NCBI GenBank assembly: GCA_938036405.1
Contig: CALHPT010000306.1
Coordinates: 1-13,933 of the forward strand
DNA length: 13,933 bases
Source of the DNA: an uncultured Tannerella sp.
Lineage (GTDB): Bacteria > Bacteroidota > Bacteroidia > Bacteroidales > Tannerellaceae
Reading direction: 5' to 3'
In this document: positions 8,167-13,933 of the stretch, piece after piece
How the letters are laid out: every line of letters begins with the position of its first letter
Position numbering within the stretch: the stretch's first letter is position 1
Notes under the pieces: generated by a model
What the model was told of the DNA's origin: nothing
Databases searched by the model: none
What the model saw: the letters and a program-made list of their open reading frames with translations, nothing else
Made by a program: the position numbers and the translations under genes

Positions 8167-8354
8167 GGCCAAACTTCGCTGGCGGCTACCCCGATCGAGT
8201 GCTTGATTGAGGCCAAACATTTTCGCTGAAGCCGATCGAGCGCTTGTTTGGGGCCAAACATTTTCGCTGAAGCCAATCGAGTACTTGTTTGAGGCTGCGC
8301 ACACTGCGCGGAGCCAATCGAGCGCTTGTTTGAGGCCAAACAAATTGTGGGGAA
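8167..8354. repeat. Tandem array C: four 41-bp units plus a partial unit
   Basis: Four units of exactly 41 bp lie at 8191-8231, 8232-8272, 8273-8313 and 8314-8354. A degenerate half-unit (GGCCAAACTTCGCT) precedes them at 8167-8190. Each unit begins CCGATCGAG or CCAATCGAG and continues with a CTTG.TTG.GGC core. Units 2 and 4 contain the inverted repeat TGTTTG/CAAACA. The second half of unit 3 is replaced by a different GCGC-rich sequence. The array fills the space between the divergent promoters of the FecCD and metallophosphoesterase genes; the rest of this 453-base gap (7972-8424) holds only those promoters and the FecCD leader. Confidence 0.9.
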
Positions 8355-8388
8355 GCATGTTTTTGATGCGGTTGCCCTTTTCGCGCCC

Positions 8389-8396
8389 TACCTTTG
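8389..8396 (+). promoter_or_regulatory. Bacteroidota -7 element (TACCTTTG) for the metallophosphoesterase operon
   Basis: TACCTTTG is an exact TAnnTTTG match, 28 bases before the ATG at 8425, giving a leader of about 22 bases. A TTTG at 8362-8365 could be the -33 element, but its 23-base spacing is slightly long. The element argues against the in-frame TTG at 8326, which lies upstream inside the repeat array. Confidence 0.55.
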
Positions 8397-8424
8397 GCCC
8401 GTCATTTCAAACAACATCAAATAC

Positions 8425-9525
8425 ATGATGCCTTTTCTCCTCATCCTTATGCTGGCCGCCTACATCTGCGGCAACGCTTACATCTTCGTACGCGCCCTCC
8501 AAACGCTACCACCGATGCCCGCCATCTTTAAGTGGCTCTTCGGGCTGGCCTACTGGGGCTACGCACTGTCTATCTTTTTGGTCTTCATCTTCCGTGCACG
8601 GGAGAGCGCCGATCCTTGGGGACACTTCTTCTTTCAGGTCAGCACGGGCTGGCTCGTCTTTACGCTCTATATGGTGCTGGCGCTCGTCTGCTTCGATCTC
8701 TACCGACTGCTTGTCCCCAGCTTCCGGCATGGATTCACGTGCGCTCTGCTGGTCACGACCGGGGTGCTCGCCTATGGATACTACACCTACAAGCATCCTC
8801 AGCTGCGCGAAGTAGACATCATCACGGACAGACTGCCCGCGGGATCGCTGGGCATGAAGATCGTCGGGATCAGTGACGTTCACCTGGGGCTGGGGACGAC
8901 CCGCGACGATCTCAGACGCTATGTGGATCTCATCAACGCCCAGCATCCGGACATCATTCTGATCAGTGGCGACCTGATCGATAACGACGTCCGACCGGTG
9001 GACGAGGCGGCGATGGACGAGGAGCTCAACCGTCTACACGCCACGTATGGCATCTACATGGTGCCGGGCAACCACGAATACCTCAGCGGAATGGACGCCT
9101 GTAAACGCTTCATCCGTGGACGCACAAACATTCATCTGCTCATAGACTCTGTAGCTACCCTGCCGGGCGGCATACGGCTCGTCGGGCGAGACGACCGCAC
9201 GAACACGGCGCGAAAGACTCTGCCGGAGCTGATGAACCGCATCGACACGGTGGTGCCCATCATCGTGCTCGACCATCAGCCGACCGACTTGACGCAGGCT
9301 GAACGCGCCGGGGTAGACCTGATCTTCTGCGGACATACGCATCACGGGCAGGTCTGGCCGCTGAACCTCGCCACCGATCGACTCTTCGATGTGGCCTATG
9401 GCTACACACGCCGCGGCCGGACGAACATCTATGTTTCCTCGGGCCTCTCGCTCTGGGGGCCGCCCTTCCGCATCGGCACACGCTCGGAGCTGGTTGTCTT
9501 CCGACTCATCCCCGCTGAGTTATGA
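8425..9525 (+). CDS. Membrane-anchored metallophosphoesterase (first of two)
   Basis: The product is 366 residues. About four hydrophobic helices fill residues 1-145 and precede a calcineurin-like phosphoesterase domain. All metal-binding motifs are present in order: SDVHLG (Asp151, His153), GDLID (Asp183), GNHEY (Asn216, His217), LDHQP (Asp283, His284) and GHTHHGQ (His304, His306). This is the YkuE-like group (COG1408) of membrane-linked phosphoesterases, which need two metal ions; the physiological substrate is unknown, and a phospholipid or lipid-linked phosphate is only a guess from the membrane anchor. The start is one of two adjacent ATG codons (8425 or 8428), both just before the first helix and after the -7 element. 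The stop overlaps the next start as ATGA, so the two genes are probably translationally coupled. Confidence 0.9.
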   Translation: MMPFLLILMLAAYICGNAYIFVRALQTLPPMPAIFKWLFGLAYWGYALSIFLVFIFRARESADPWGHFFFQVSTGWLVFTLYMVLALVCFDLYRLLVPSFRHGFTCALLVTTGVLAYGYYTYKHPQLREVDIITDRLPAGSLGMKIVGISDVHLGLGTTRDDLRRYVDLINAQHPDIILISGDLIDNDVRPVDEAAMDEELNRLHATYGIYMVPGNHEYLSGMDACKRFIRGRTNIHLLIDSVATLPGGIRLVGRDDRTNTARKTLPELMNRIDTVVPIIVLDHQPTDLTQAERAGVDLIFCGHTHHGQVWPLNLATDRLFDVAYGYTRRGRTNIYVSSGLSLWGPPFRIGTRSELVVFRLIPAEL

Positions 9526-10667
9526 GGGTCTTCCTGCAAGCGATCTTCGGGCAGCTGCTCTTCACCCTCTACATCTACCTCCGGGGGCGCGCTGTCTTGC
9601 CGAGGCGACGCCGATGGCGCCTCCTCTACACGCTCTTCTTCGCTGCCGAATGGGCCCTGTACTTCTTCGGCTACTTCACGCACTCGGAACTGCCGGACAG
9701 CGTCATGGTGCCGATCCTTATGATCTGTGGCACGTGGTACATCGCGTCCATTTATCTCGTCACGGGGCTACTTTTCTTCGATCTCTGCCGCTGGATCTAC
9801 CGCCGTCGGCCGGGCTGGTTCCCCGCATGGATCACGGCGAACGCCCTCCAGCTGAGGCGTGGCGCCTACCTGCTGTTGGCCCTTTTCACGATTGGGCTGA
9901 TGATTCAAGGTTATCACAACGTCGAAGACCCCAGAGTGAAACACGTCCGGATCACCATCCCCAAGTCCACGCCCGGGCGCGACAGCCTGAAGGTGGTGCT
10001 GATGACGGACACCCACTTCGGCGAGTCGATCGGTAAGCGCAACGCCCAACGGTTCGTGGCCCTCAGCAATGCCGAGCAGCCGGACATGGTAGTCATCGCT
10101 GGCGACGTGATCGACTACGAGCTGCGCATCGCCGCCCGCGAACACATCGAAGAGGATCTGCGTCAGCTCCGCGCCCCCTTGGGCGTCTACATCACGCTTG
10201 GCAACCATGAATATCGCGCCAACCGCATCGCCAAGCAGCGGTGGCTCCGACGCACGGGGGGGACGCTACTGATCGACTCCGTCGTGCAGCCCGACAGCAC
10301 CTTCACCCTCATCGGCCGCGACGACTACACCAATCGCCATCGCGCCGCCCTGAGCCAACTCATGCGCGGGATAGACACGAGCCGCCCCGTGATCGTGGCC
10401 GACCATCAGCCTAAGTTTCGCGAGGTGGTGATGAACGGCGCCGACCTCGGCCTCTTTGGCCACACCCATGCGGGGCAGATCTGGCCCTTCTCGTGGATCA
10501 TTAAGCTGGCCTACAAACACACCTACGGATACTTCCGCGAGGGGCCTGCGCAGTTCTACATCTCGTCCGGCATCGGCTGCGCCGGTCCGCCCTATCGCAT
10601 CGGCACCCGCTCCGAACTGGTGGTGCTGCATATCCGCTTTGAGAAGCCTGCCAGCCCCGGCCAATGA
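9522..10667 (+). CDS. Membrane-anchored metallophosphoesterase (second of two)
   Basis: The product is 381 residues and is a paralogue of the gene before it. Hydrophobic segments lie at about 3-20, 33-51, 61-88 and 113-130, followed by the phosphoesterase domain: TDTHFG (Asp163, His165), GDVID (Asp195), GNHEY (Asn228, His229), ADHQP and GHTHAGQ (His314, His316). All metal ligands are intact. Both proteins share the blocks LLIDSV, IGRDD.TN or VGRDD.TN, DHQP, and the end GPP.RIGTRSELVV, so they arose by duplication, yet they have diverged strongly in the membrane part. Start and preceding stop overlap by four bases. The substrate is unknown. Keeping two coupled copies suggests different substrates or a heteromeric complex; that is inference. 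Confidence 0.9.
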   Translation: MRVFLQAIFGQLLFTLYIYLRGRAVLPRRRRWRLLYTLFFAAEWALYFFGYFTHSELPDSVMVPILMICGTWYIASIYLVTGLLFFDLCRWIYRRRPGWFPAWITANALQLRRGAYLLLALFTIGLMIQGYHNVEDPRVKHVRITIPKSTPGRDSLKVVLMTDTHFGESIGKRNAQRFVALSNAEQPDMVVIAGDVIDYELRIAAREHIEEDLRQLRAPLGVYITLGNHEYRANRIAKQRWLRRTGGTLLIDSVVQPDSTFTLIGRDDYTNRHRAALSQLMRGIDTSRPVIVADHQPKFREVVMNGADLGLFGHTHAGQIWPFSWIIKLAYKHTYGYFREGPAQFYISSGIGCAGPPYRIGTRSELVVLHIRFEKPASPGQ

Positions 10668-10712
10668 GTCGGGAGGCACAACAATAAGTAACCCCTAACC
10701 CCCTCCCCCACG

Positions 10713-11996
10713 ATGCGCAACAAACGGCTCCCCCTCCTGCTGCTGAGCCTGGCTACGACCATTGGCCATGCACAATCCGAAGGCCTGGCCGACAGCCTCG
10801 CGGCCGATCTCCGCATGATCCGTCAAGCCACCGCACGACACACGGCCCTCTGGGGCCTTGACCTCTACGGCCCCCTCCTTTTCATCGACCCCGAGACACG
10901 CGTGGCCTACACCAACGAGCCGGACAGCGCAGGCCTGTTTCGGCCCTGCGGCTCCCTCTATGCGGGCCGCCTGCCGGAGGATGTCCTCACCGCCAACACC
11001 GCCACGAAGTGGGGCGGACGGACGTGGGCAATGATCCTCCTGCCCCTGCCTGACGATCCAACGGATCGCACCGTCTTGCTGGCCCATGAGCTCTTCCACT
11101 GCGCCCAACCCCGACTGCACTTCACGGGCCAAGGAGGCGACAACGGGCACCTCGACACGGAGAAGGGGCGCGTACTGATGCGACTCGAGCTGGAGGCGCT
11201 CCGAGATGCCCTCCGCGCCACCACGCCCGACGAGCGTCGCTCGCACCTCACCCATGCCCTCGCCTTCCGCACGGAGCGTCACCGACGTTTCTCCGGCGCC
11301 GCAGCGTCCGAACATGCCCTGGAGTGCAACGAAGGACTGGCGGAGTACACCGGCCAGACCGTGGCCAGCCTGTCAGCCGACCAAGCTCGGGCTTATCTCA
11401 TCGCACGCATCGACGCCCTGCTCGGCATGCCCACCTTCGTCCGCTCGTTTGCTTACGCCACCCTGCCCGCTTACGGTTGGCTCGCTGCCGACACCGCGCC
11501 CGATTGGCATCGTGCCATCACGGACGAGACGCCCATCACGGACCATCTCGCCCGGCTCTTTGGCCTCACCCTGCCTGACAGCCTCCCCGCGTCATGGATC
11601 GCGGCCTATCATGGCGACGTCATCATCCGCCAAGAATCCGCTCGCGAAGCCGACCGGAAGTCGCTCACCGATAGCCTCCGCGCCCGCCTCGTGGACGGCC
11701 CACACCTGACCCTGCCCCTCCGCGCCATGCAGTTCTCCTTCAACCCAAACACCCTCATCTCGCTCGGCAGCACCTTGGGCACCGTCTATCCGCAGCTCCA
11801 GCTCACCGATCTCTGGGGCACCCTCGACGTAACGGACGGTGGCGCACTGATCTCGCCCAGCTGGACGACCATCACCGTCCCCGCCCCACACACCACGAGC
11901 CCCACCGGCGCCGTCGGCTCCGGCTGGCGGCTGACGCTTGCTCCGGGCTACCAGATCGTCCGCCGCGCCAAGGATTATGTGTTGGAGGGGAAGTGA
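10713..11996 (+). CDS. Predicted secreted HExxH zinc metallopeptidase-like protein
   Basis: The product is 427 residues. An N-terminal signal peptide (MRNKRLPLLLLSLATTIGHA, probable cleavage before Gln21) predicts export to the periplasm or beyond. Residues 121-132 read LLAHELFHCAQP, with a HExxH zinc motif at His125-Glu126-His129. A second motif, NEGLAEYTG at 206-214, offers Glu207 or Glu211 as a third ligand, as in gluzincins. A conserved-looking block GHLDTEKGR lies between them. The C-terminal 100 residues are beta-rich with no motif I recognise. I do not recognise a named family; peptidase activity is inferred from the motifs only. The start is 45 bases after the second phosphoesterase, with no promoter element in between, so it probably belongs to the same operon. 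The gene is very GC-rich. Confidence 0.75.
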   Translation: MRNKRLPLLLLSLATTIGHAQSEGLADSLAADLRMIRQATARHTALWGLDLYGPLLFIDPETRVAYTNEPDSAGLFRPCGSLYAGRLPEDVLTANTATKWGGRTWAMILLPLPDDPTDRTVLLAHELFHCAQPRLHFTGQGGDNGHLDTEKGRVLMRLELEALRDALRATTPDERRSHLTHALAFRTERHRRFSGAAASEHALECNEGLAEYTGQTVASLSADQARAYLIARIDALLGMPTFVRSFAYATLPAYGWLAADTAPDWHRAITDETPITDHLARLFGLTLPDSLPASWIAAYHGDVIIRQESAREADRKSLTDSLRARLVDGPHLTLPLRAMQFSFNPNTLISLGSTLGTVYPQLQLTDLWGTLDVTDGGALISPSWTTITVPAPHTTSPTGAVGSGWRLTLAPGYQIVRRAKDYVLEGK

Positions 11997-12008
11997 TCGA
12001 ACGCGACT

Positions 12009-12390
12009 CCAAAAGGCGGTCTGTTTTGTAGGCCAACACCCCGTCGGGGCCTAAAAGGCGGTCTGTTTTGCAGGCCAACACCCCGTCGGGGCCCAAAAGG
12101 CGGGCTGTTTTGTAGGCCAACACCCCGTCGGGCCCCAAAAGGCGGTCTGTTTTGCAGGCCAACACCCCGTCGAGGCCCAAAAGGCGGTCTGTTTTGCACC
12201 GTTCCGGGCTGCGCGGTCAAAAAGGCGGCCCGTTTTGCACCGTTCCGGGCTGCGCGGTCAAAAAGGCAGGCTGTTTTTCACAGTTCTTGGGTGCGCGGTG
12301 AAAACGGCGGGCTGTTTTTCACAGTTCTTGGGTGCGCGGTGAAAACGGCGGGCTGTTTTTTGCAATTCTTAGCTGCGCGGCAAAAAAGGC
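12009..12390. repeat. Tandem array D: about nine 41/42-bp units of two related types
   Basis: Units recur every 42 bp from 12009 (AAAAGG words at 12011, 12053, 12095, 12137, 12179) and then every 41 bp (GGC at 12224, 12265, 12306, 12347, 12388). All share the left half AAAAGGCGG.CTGTTTT. The first four end in AGGCCAACACCCCGTCGGGG, which contains the hairpin CCCC-GTC-GGGG. From the fifth unit on, the right half changes to a TTCCGGGCTGCGCGGTCA-type sequence that then drifts. The fifth unit is the junction. Array D fills most of the 557-base gap 11997-12553; the remainder holds the DUF6261 promoter and leader. The array has no start-to-stop gene of its own that I would accept. Confidence 0.93.
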
Positions 12391-12425
12391 GACACCCGCT
12401 TCACGCTTTTATCCAATCAGGCTTA

Positions 12426-12433
12426 TACATTTG
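12426..12433 (+). promoter_or_regulatory. Possible -7 element (TACATTTG) for the DUF6261-type gene
   Basis: TACATTTG matches TAnnTTTG. Transcription would begin near 12440, at the left arm of the first leader hairpin, leaving a leader of about 114 bases. No good -33 element is seen. Confidence 0.45.
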
Positions 12434-12435
12434 TC

Positions 12436-12506
12436 CCCCGTCGGACGGCGGAACTCTTTACAGGCGTCCGATGGGGAGGGCCAATCGGCGTCCGGCCTCA
12501 TCCCAT
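12436..12506 (+). promoter_or_regulatory. Structured leader with two overlapping hairpins
   Basis: Hairpin 1: CCCCGTCGGACG (12436-12447) pairs with CGTCCGATGGGG (12465-12476), 12 positions with one G-T wobble and a 17-base loop. Hairpin 2: ATGGGG plus GGCC (12471-12482) pairs with GGCC plus TCCCAT (12494-12506), about 10 positions with a small internal loop. Bases 12471-12476 are needed by both, so the two structures exclude each other. No known riboswitch family is recognised. Confidence 0.4.
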
Positions 12507-12553
12507 GAAGATAAAGAGCACATACAATCACCCTATCCCCCCTTTTCAAACAA

Positions 12554-13474
12554 ATGGCAAGGACAATCGAGATCAAAAGAATCGGAACGGATAAGCTGGA
12601 CAACTCGCTCCATGTGCGTTATCACAGCGAACTCTACGGCATCGTCCATCGGTTCGATCTGACCAAAATCGGTCTCCCGAACGAGCTGATGAACGAATGG
12701 GATGGCAACCTCAAGGTGGAAGGCAACATCAACAAGGAAGCGCTGATGAATGTCAACACCGAGCTCATGGACAAGAAAGATGCGGAGCGTGACAACCTGA
12801 TCACGTTCATCTTCAGCCTGATCCGTGACTATCGCCTCTCGCCCGAAGCAAGCGAAGCAGAAGCAGCCAAAATGCTTTACACCCTGATCCGCGCTTACGA
12901 TGGCTTACAGAAAAAGGCTAACGACCGCGAATCGGCTGACATCAATGGCTTAGTGACAGACCTCAGAAGCGAGAAATACGCTTCGCACGTGACCACCCTC
13001 CGGCTTACCAACGCCGTAAACAAGCTGGAGACGGTCAACAAGGAGTTTGACGCCTACGCCTCTAAGCGCACTCAGGATCGCACCGCCTCCGCCAAGCTGC
13101 CCCCTGCACGCGTGGCACGCGCCAAGACGGACGAGGTGCTCGACCAAATCTTCTTCGTGCTCCAAAACGCCTACAGCTTCGGCAAGGCGCCCGTGGAGAA
13201 AGACCTCATCGCCACGATGGTCGCCGAGATGAACACACGCACCAGTGAGCTGAACGAGGTCTATCGCCAAAGTCAGGCTCAGAAGAAGGCCGCTAAGCAG
13301 CCCAAAGATCCCAAGACACCGAAGGAGCCTAAACAGCCCAAAGAGCCGAAGGATCCTAAGAAGCCAGACACGCCCAAGGACCCGAAGGATCCCAAACAAC
13401 CGGGCAAACCGGATGAGAAGCCCAAGCCCGGTGACGACGACGGCGACCCCGACATCCATCTGCCGGAAGAATGA
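12554..13474 (+). CDS. DUF6261-type protein with a Lys/Pro repeat tail
   Basis: The product is 306 residues with no signal peptide or membrane segment. Residues 1 to about 245 look almost entirely helical and resemble the DUF6261 family of Bacteroidales, notably the block LTNAVNKLETVNKEFDAYASKRTQDR near residues 160-185 (key words LTNAVNKL, NKEFD, SKRTQDR) and an earlier FIFSLIRDYRLSPEASEAEAAKML region. From residue 250 the chain becomes a PKD/PKE/PKQ-type three-residue repeat, ending in an acidic patch DDDGDPD. Function is unknown; such families are often multi-copy in these genomes. The start ATG at 12554 is the first Met of the family-like sequence. A structured leader precedes the gene and a hairpin terminator follows at once. 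Base composition is less GC-rich than the operon to its left. Confidence 0.75.
   Translation: MARTIEIKRIGTDKLDNSLHVRYHSELYGIVHRFDLTKIGLPNELMNEWDGNLKVEGNINKEALMNVNTELMDKKDAERDNLITFIFSLIRDYRLSPEASEAEAAKMLYTLIRAYDGLQKKANDRESADINGLVTDLRSEKYASHVTTLRLTNAVNKLETVNKEFDAYASKRTQDRTASAKLPPARVARAKTDEVLDQIFFVLQNAYSFGKAPVEKDLIATMVAEMNTRTSELNEVYRQSQAQKKAAKQPKDPKTPKEPKQPKEPKDPKKPDTPKDPKDPKQPGKPDEKPKPGDDDGDPDIHLPEE
13301..13437 (+). repeat. In-frame 9-bp repeats coding the Pro-Lys-x tail
   Basis: About fifteen degenerate 9-base units (CCC AAA GAT, CCG AAG GAG and similar) encode PKD PKT PKE PKQ PKE PKD PKK and so on. Third-base variation between units shows they are not recent perfect copies. The repeats stay in frame, so gain or loss of units would change tail length without frameshift. 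Confidence 0.8.
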
Positions 13475-13478
13475 CTGA

Positions 13479-13540
13479 GAGGCGGCCAAGCATCGGTCGG
13501 TGAGGCAACTCATCGGGTGTCTTGGCCGTCTTCTGTTTCC
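13479..13540 (+). terminator. Terminator of the DUF6261-type gene
   Basis: An outer stem of about 12 bp (GAGGCGGCCAAG at 13479-13490 with CTTGGCCGTCTT at 13521-13532, two wobbles) encloses an inner stem TGAG-GCAA-CTCA (13501-13512), extended by further pairs. It starts five bases after the stop codon and is followed by a pyrimidine-rich stretch with TTT. Confidence 0.6.
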
Positions 13541-13557
13541 CCCTCTAAGCGTCGCAC

Positions 13558-13611
13558 GCAAAAAAAGGAAGGCGCCTCCCCTCGCTTGTTTCGAGGTGAA
13601 GCGCCTTCCTT
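13558..13611 (-). terminator. Intrinsic terminator of the START-like gene
   Basis: AAGGAAGGCGC (13565-13575) pairs perfectly with GCGCCTTCCTT (13601-13611), and in the same register CCTCG (13580-13584) pairs with CGAGG (13592-13596) around a 7-base loop. On the minus strand the stem runs into seven T (A13560-13566), a textbook intrinsic terminator 24 bases after the stop of the minus-strand gene. Confidence 0.85.
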
Positions 13612-13634
13612 GCTTTATGGGGTGACTCCGGGGG

Positions 13635-13931
13635 TCAGATCCCCAACGTGCGGCGAAGCTCAGCCACTTGGGTGTCCCAAAGCTCGATCGCGTCGGCCCT
13701 CTCGTCCGGCGTGGCAAAGTCGGTTATCTCGAGCGCCGTGGCGCCGGTCAGCTCAATGTGGTGTATGATGAACTCGAAGTAGCTCGCCGCCGCCTCGTCG
13801 TCCACCCAATGGAAACGGATGCAGACCTCGGGCTCTAACTTGATGACGACCGCCTGCTCCTGCACTTTCCGCCAAGTGAAGGTGTAGGTCTGTGAATGGA
13901 TATTGACGTCGTCAGCAAACCAGGACGAGAG
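13635..13931 (-). CDS. START-like domain protein, 5' end missing
   Basis: The frame is open to the right edge, so the gene begins outside the window; the GTG at 13865 is internal. The visible 98 residues start LSSWFADDVNI, continue with YTFTW, a beta strand, then FHWVDDE, YFEFIIHHIELTG, LEITDFA and a C-terminal helix with ELWDTQVAELRRTLG. This is the characteristic pattern of the small Bacteroidota START-like (SRPBCC-type) proteins, usually about 125-130 residues, so roughly 30 residues are missing. The fold forms a hydrophobic cavity; ligand and role are unknown. It is convergent with the DUF6261-type gene and ends at a strong terminator. Confidence 0.85.
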   Translation of the reverse strand, partial: LSSWFADDVNIHSQTYTFTWRKVQEQAVVIKLEPEVCIRFHWVDDEAAASYFEFIIHHIELTGATALEITDFATPDERADAIELWDTQVAELRRTLGI

Positions 13932-13933
13932 TC

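Noticed and set aside
8082..8358. Minus-strand open frames across array C
   Set aside because: They are translations of the 41-bp repeat, overlap both promoter elements, and change frame with each unit.
11872..12220. Minus-strand open frames across array D that read as 14-residue repeats (GPDGVLACKTDRLL and RGVGLQNRPPF types)
   Set aside because: The 42-bp unit is a multiple of three and has no stop, so several frames stay open by chance. The frames do not continue into the 41-bp part, have no family likeness and no promoter.
5075..12390. Arrays as CRISPR loci
   Set aside because: Units are joined directly or differ only by drift; there are no unique spacers and no cas genes.
12291..12662. 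Plus-strand open frame from array D into the DUF6261-type gene
   Set aside because: It is repeat-derived at the start, covers the leader hairpins and overlaps the real gene in another frame.

Overview
The window looks like chromosomal DNA from a member of the Bacteroidota, most likely order Bacteroidales and close to Porphyromonas/Tannerella. The evidence is a MurF-Alr fusion enzyme, a GSCFA-domain protein, a DUF6261-type protein, a Bacteroidota START-like domain protein, and several exact matches to the Bacteroidota -7 promoter element TAnnTTTG. Genus assignment is inference. No phage, plasmid, insertion sequence, CRISPR array, tRNA or rRNA was seen.

Layout, left to right. (1) The 3' part of an alpha/beta hydrolase gene enters from the left edge. 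(2) Next, on +, come a GSCFA-domain protein and the bifunctional cell-wall enzyme MurF-Alr. (3) A tandem-repeat array and a bidirectional terminator separate these from a minus-strand block: a DUF421 (YetF-like) membrane protein, DNA-3-methyladenine glycosylase I (tag) and a lone FecCD-type ABC permease. (4) A divergent, repeat-filled promoter region leads into a plus-strand operon-like group of two overlapping membrane-anchored metallophosphoesterases and a predicted secreted HExxH protein. (5) A 557-base non-coding stretch holds a large repeat array and a structured leader, followed by a DUF6261-type gene with a Lys/Pro tail. (6) Two terminators separate it from a START-like domain gene that leaves the right edge on the minus strand.

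Most individual genes are recognisable households or conserved families. The unusual feature is between them: four intergenic regions each carry an array of tandem units of almost the same length (41 to 43 bp) but with four unrelated sequences. Most of the units contain a short inverted repeat. One array runs into the tag stop codon, one fills a divergent promoter region, and one switches repeat type and period part-way along. Whether these are transcribed elements, protein-binding arrays or merely unstable DNA cannot be decided from sequence alone. They are the best candidate here for something not well described.

Base composition also changes: the part from the FecCD gene to the HExxH gene is visibly richer in G and C than the genes to its left and than the DUF6261 gene to its right.
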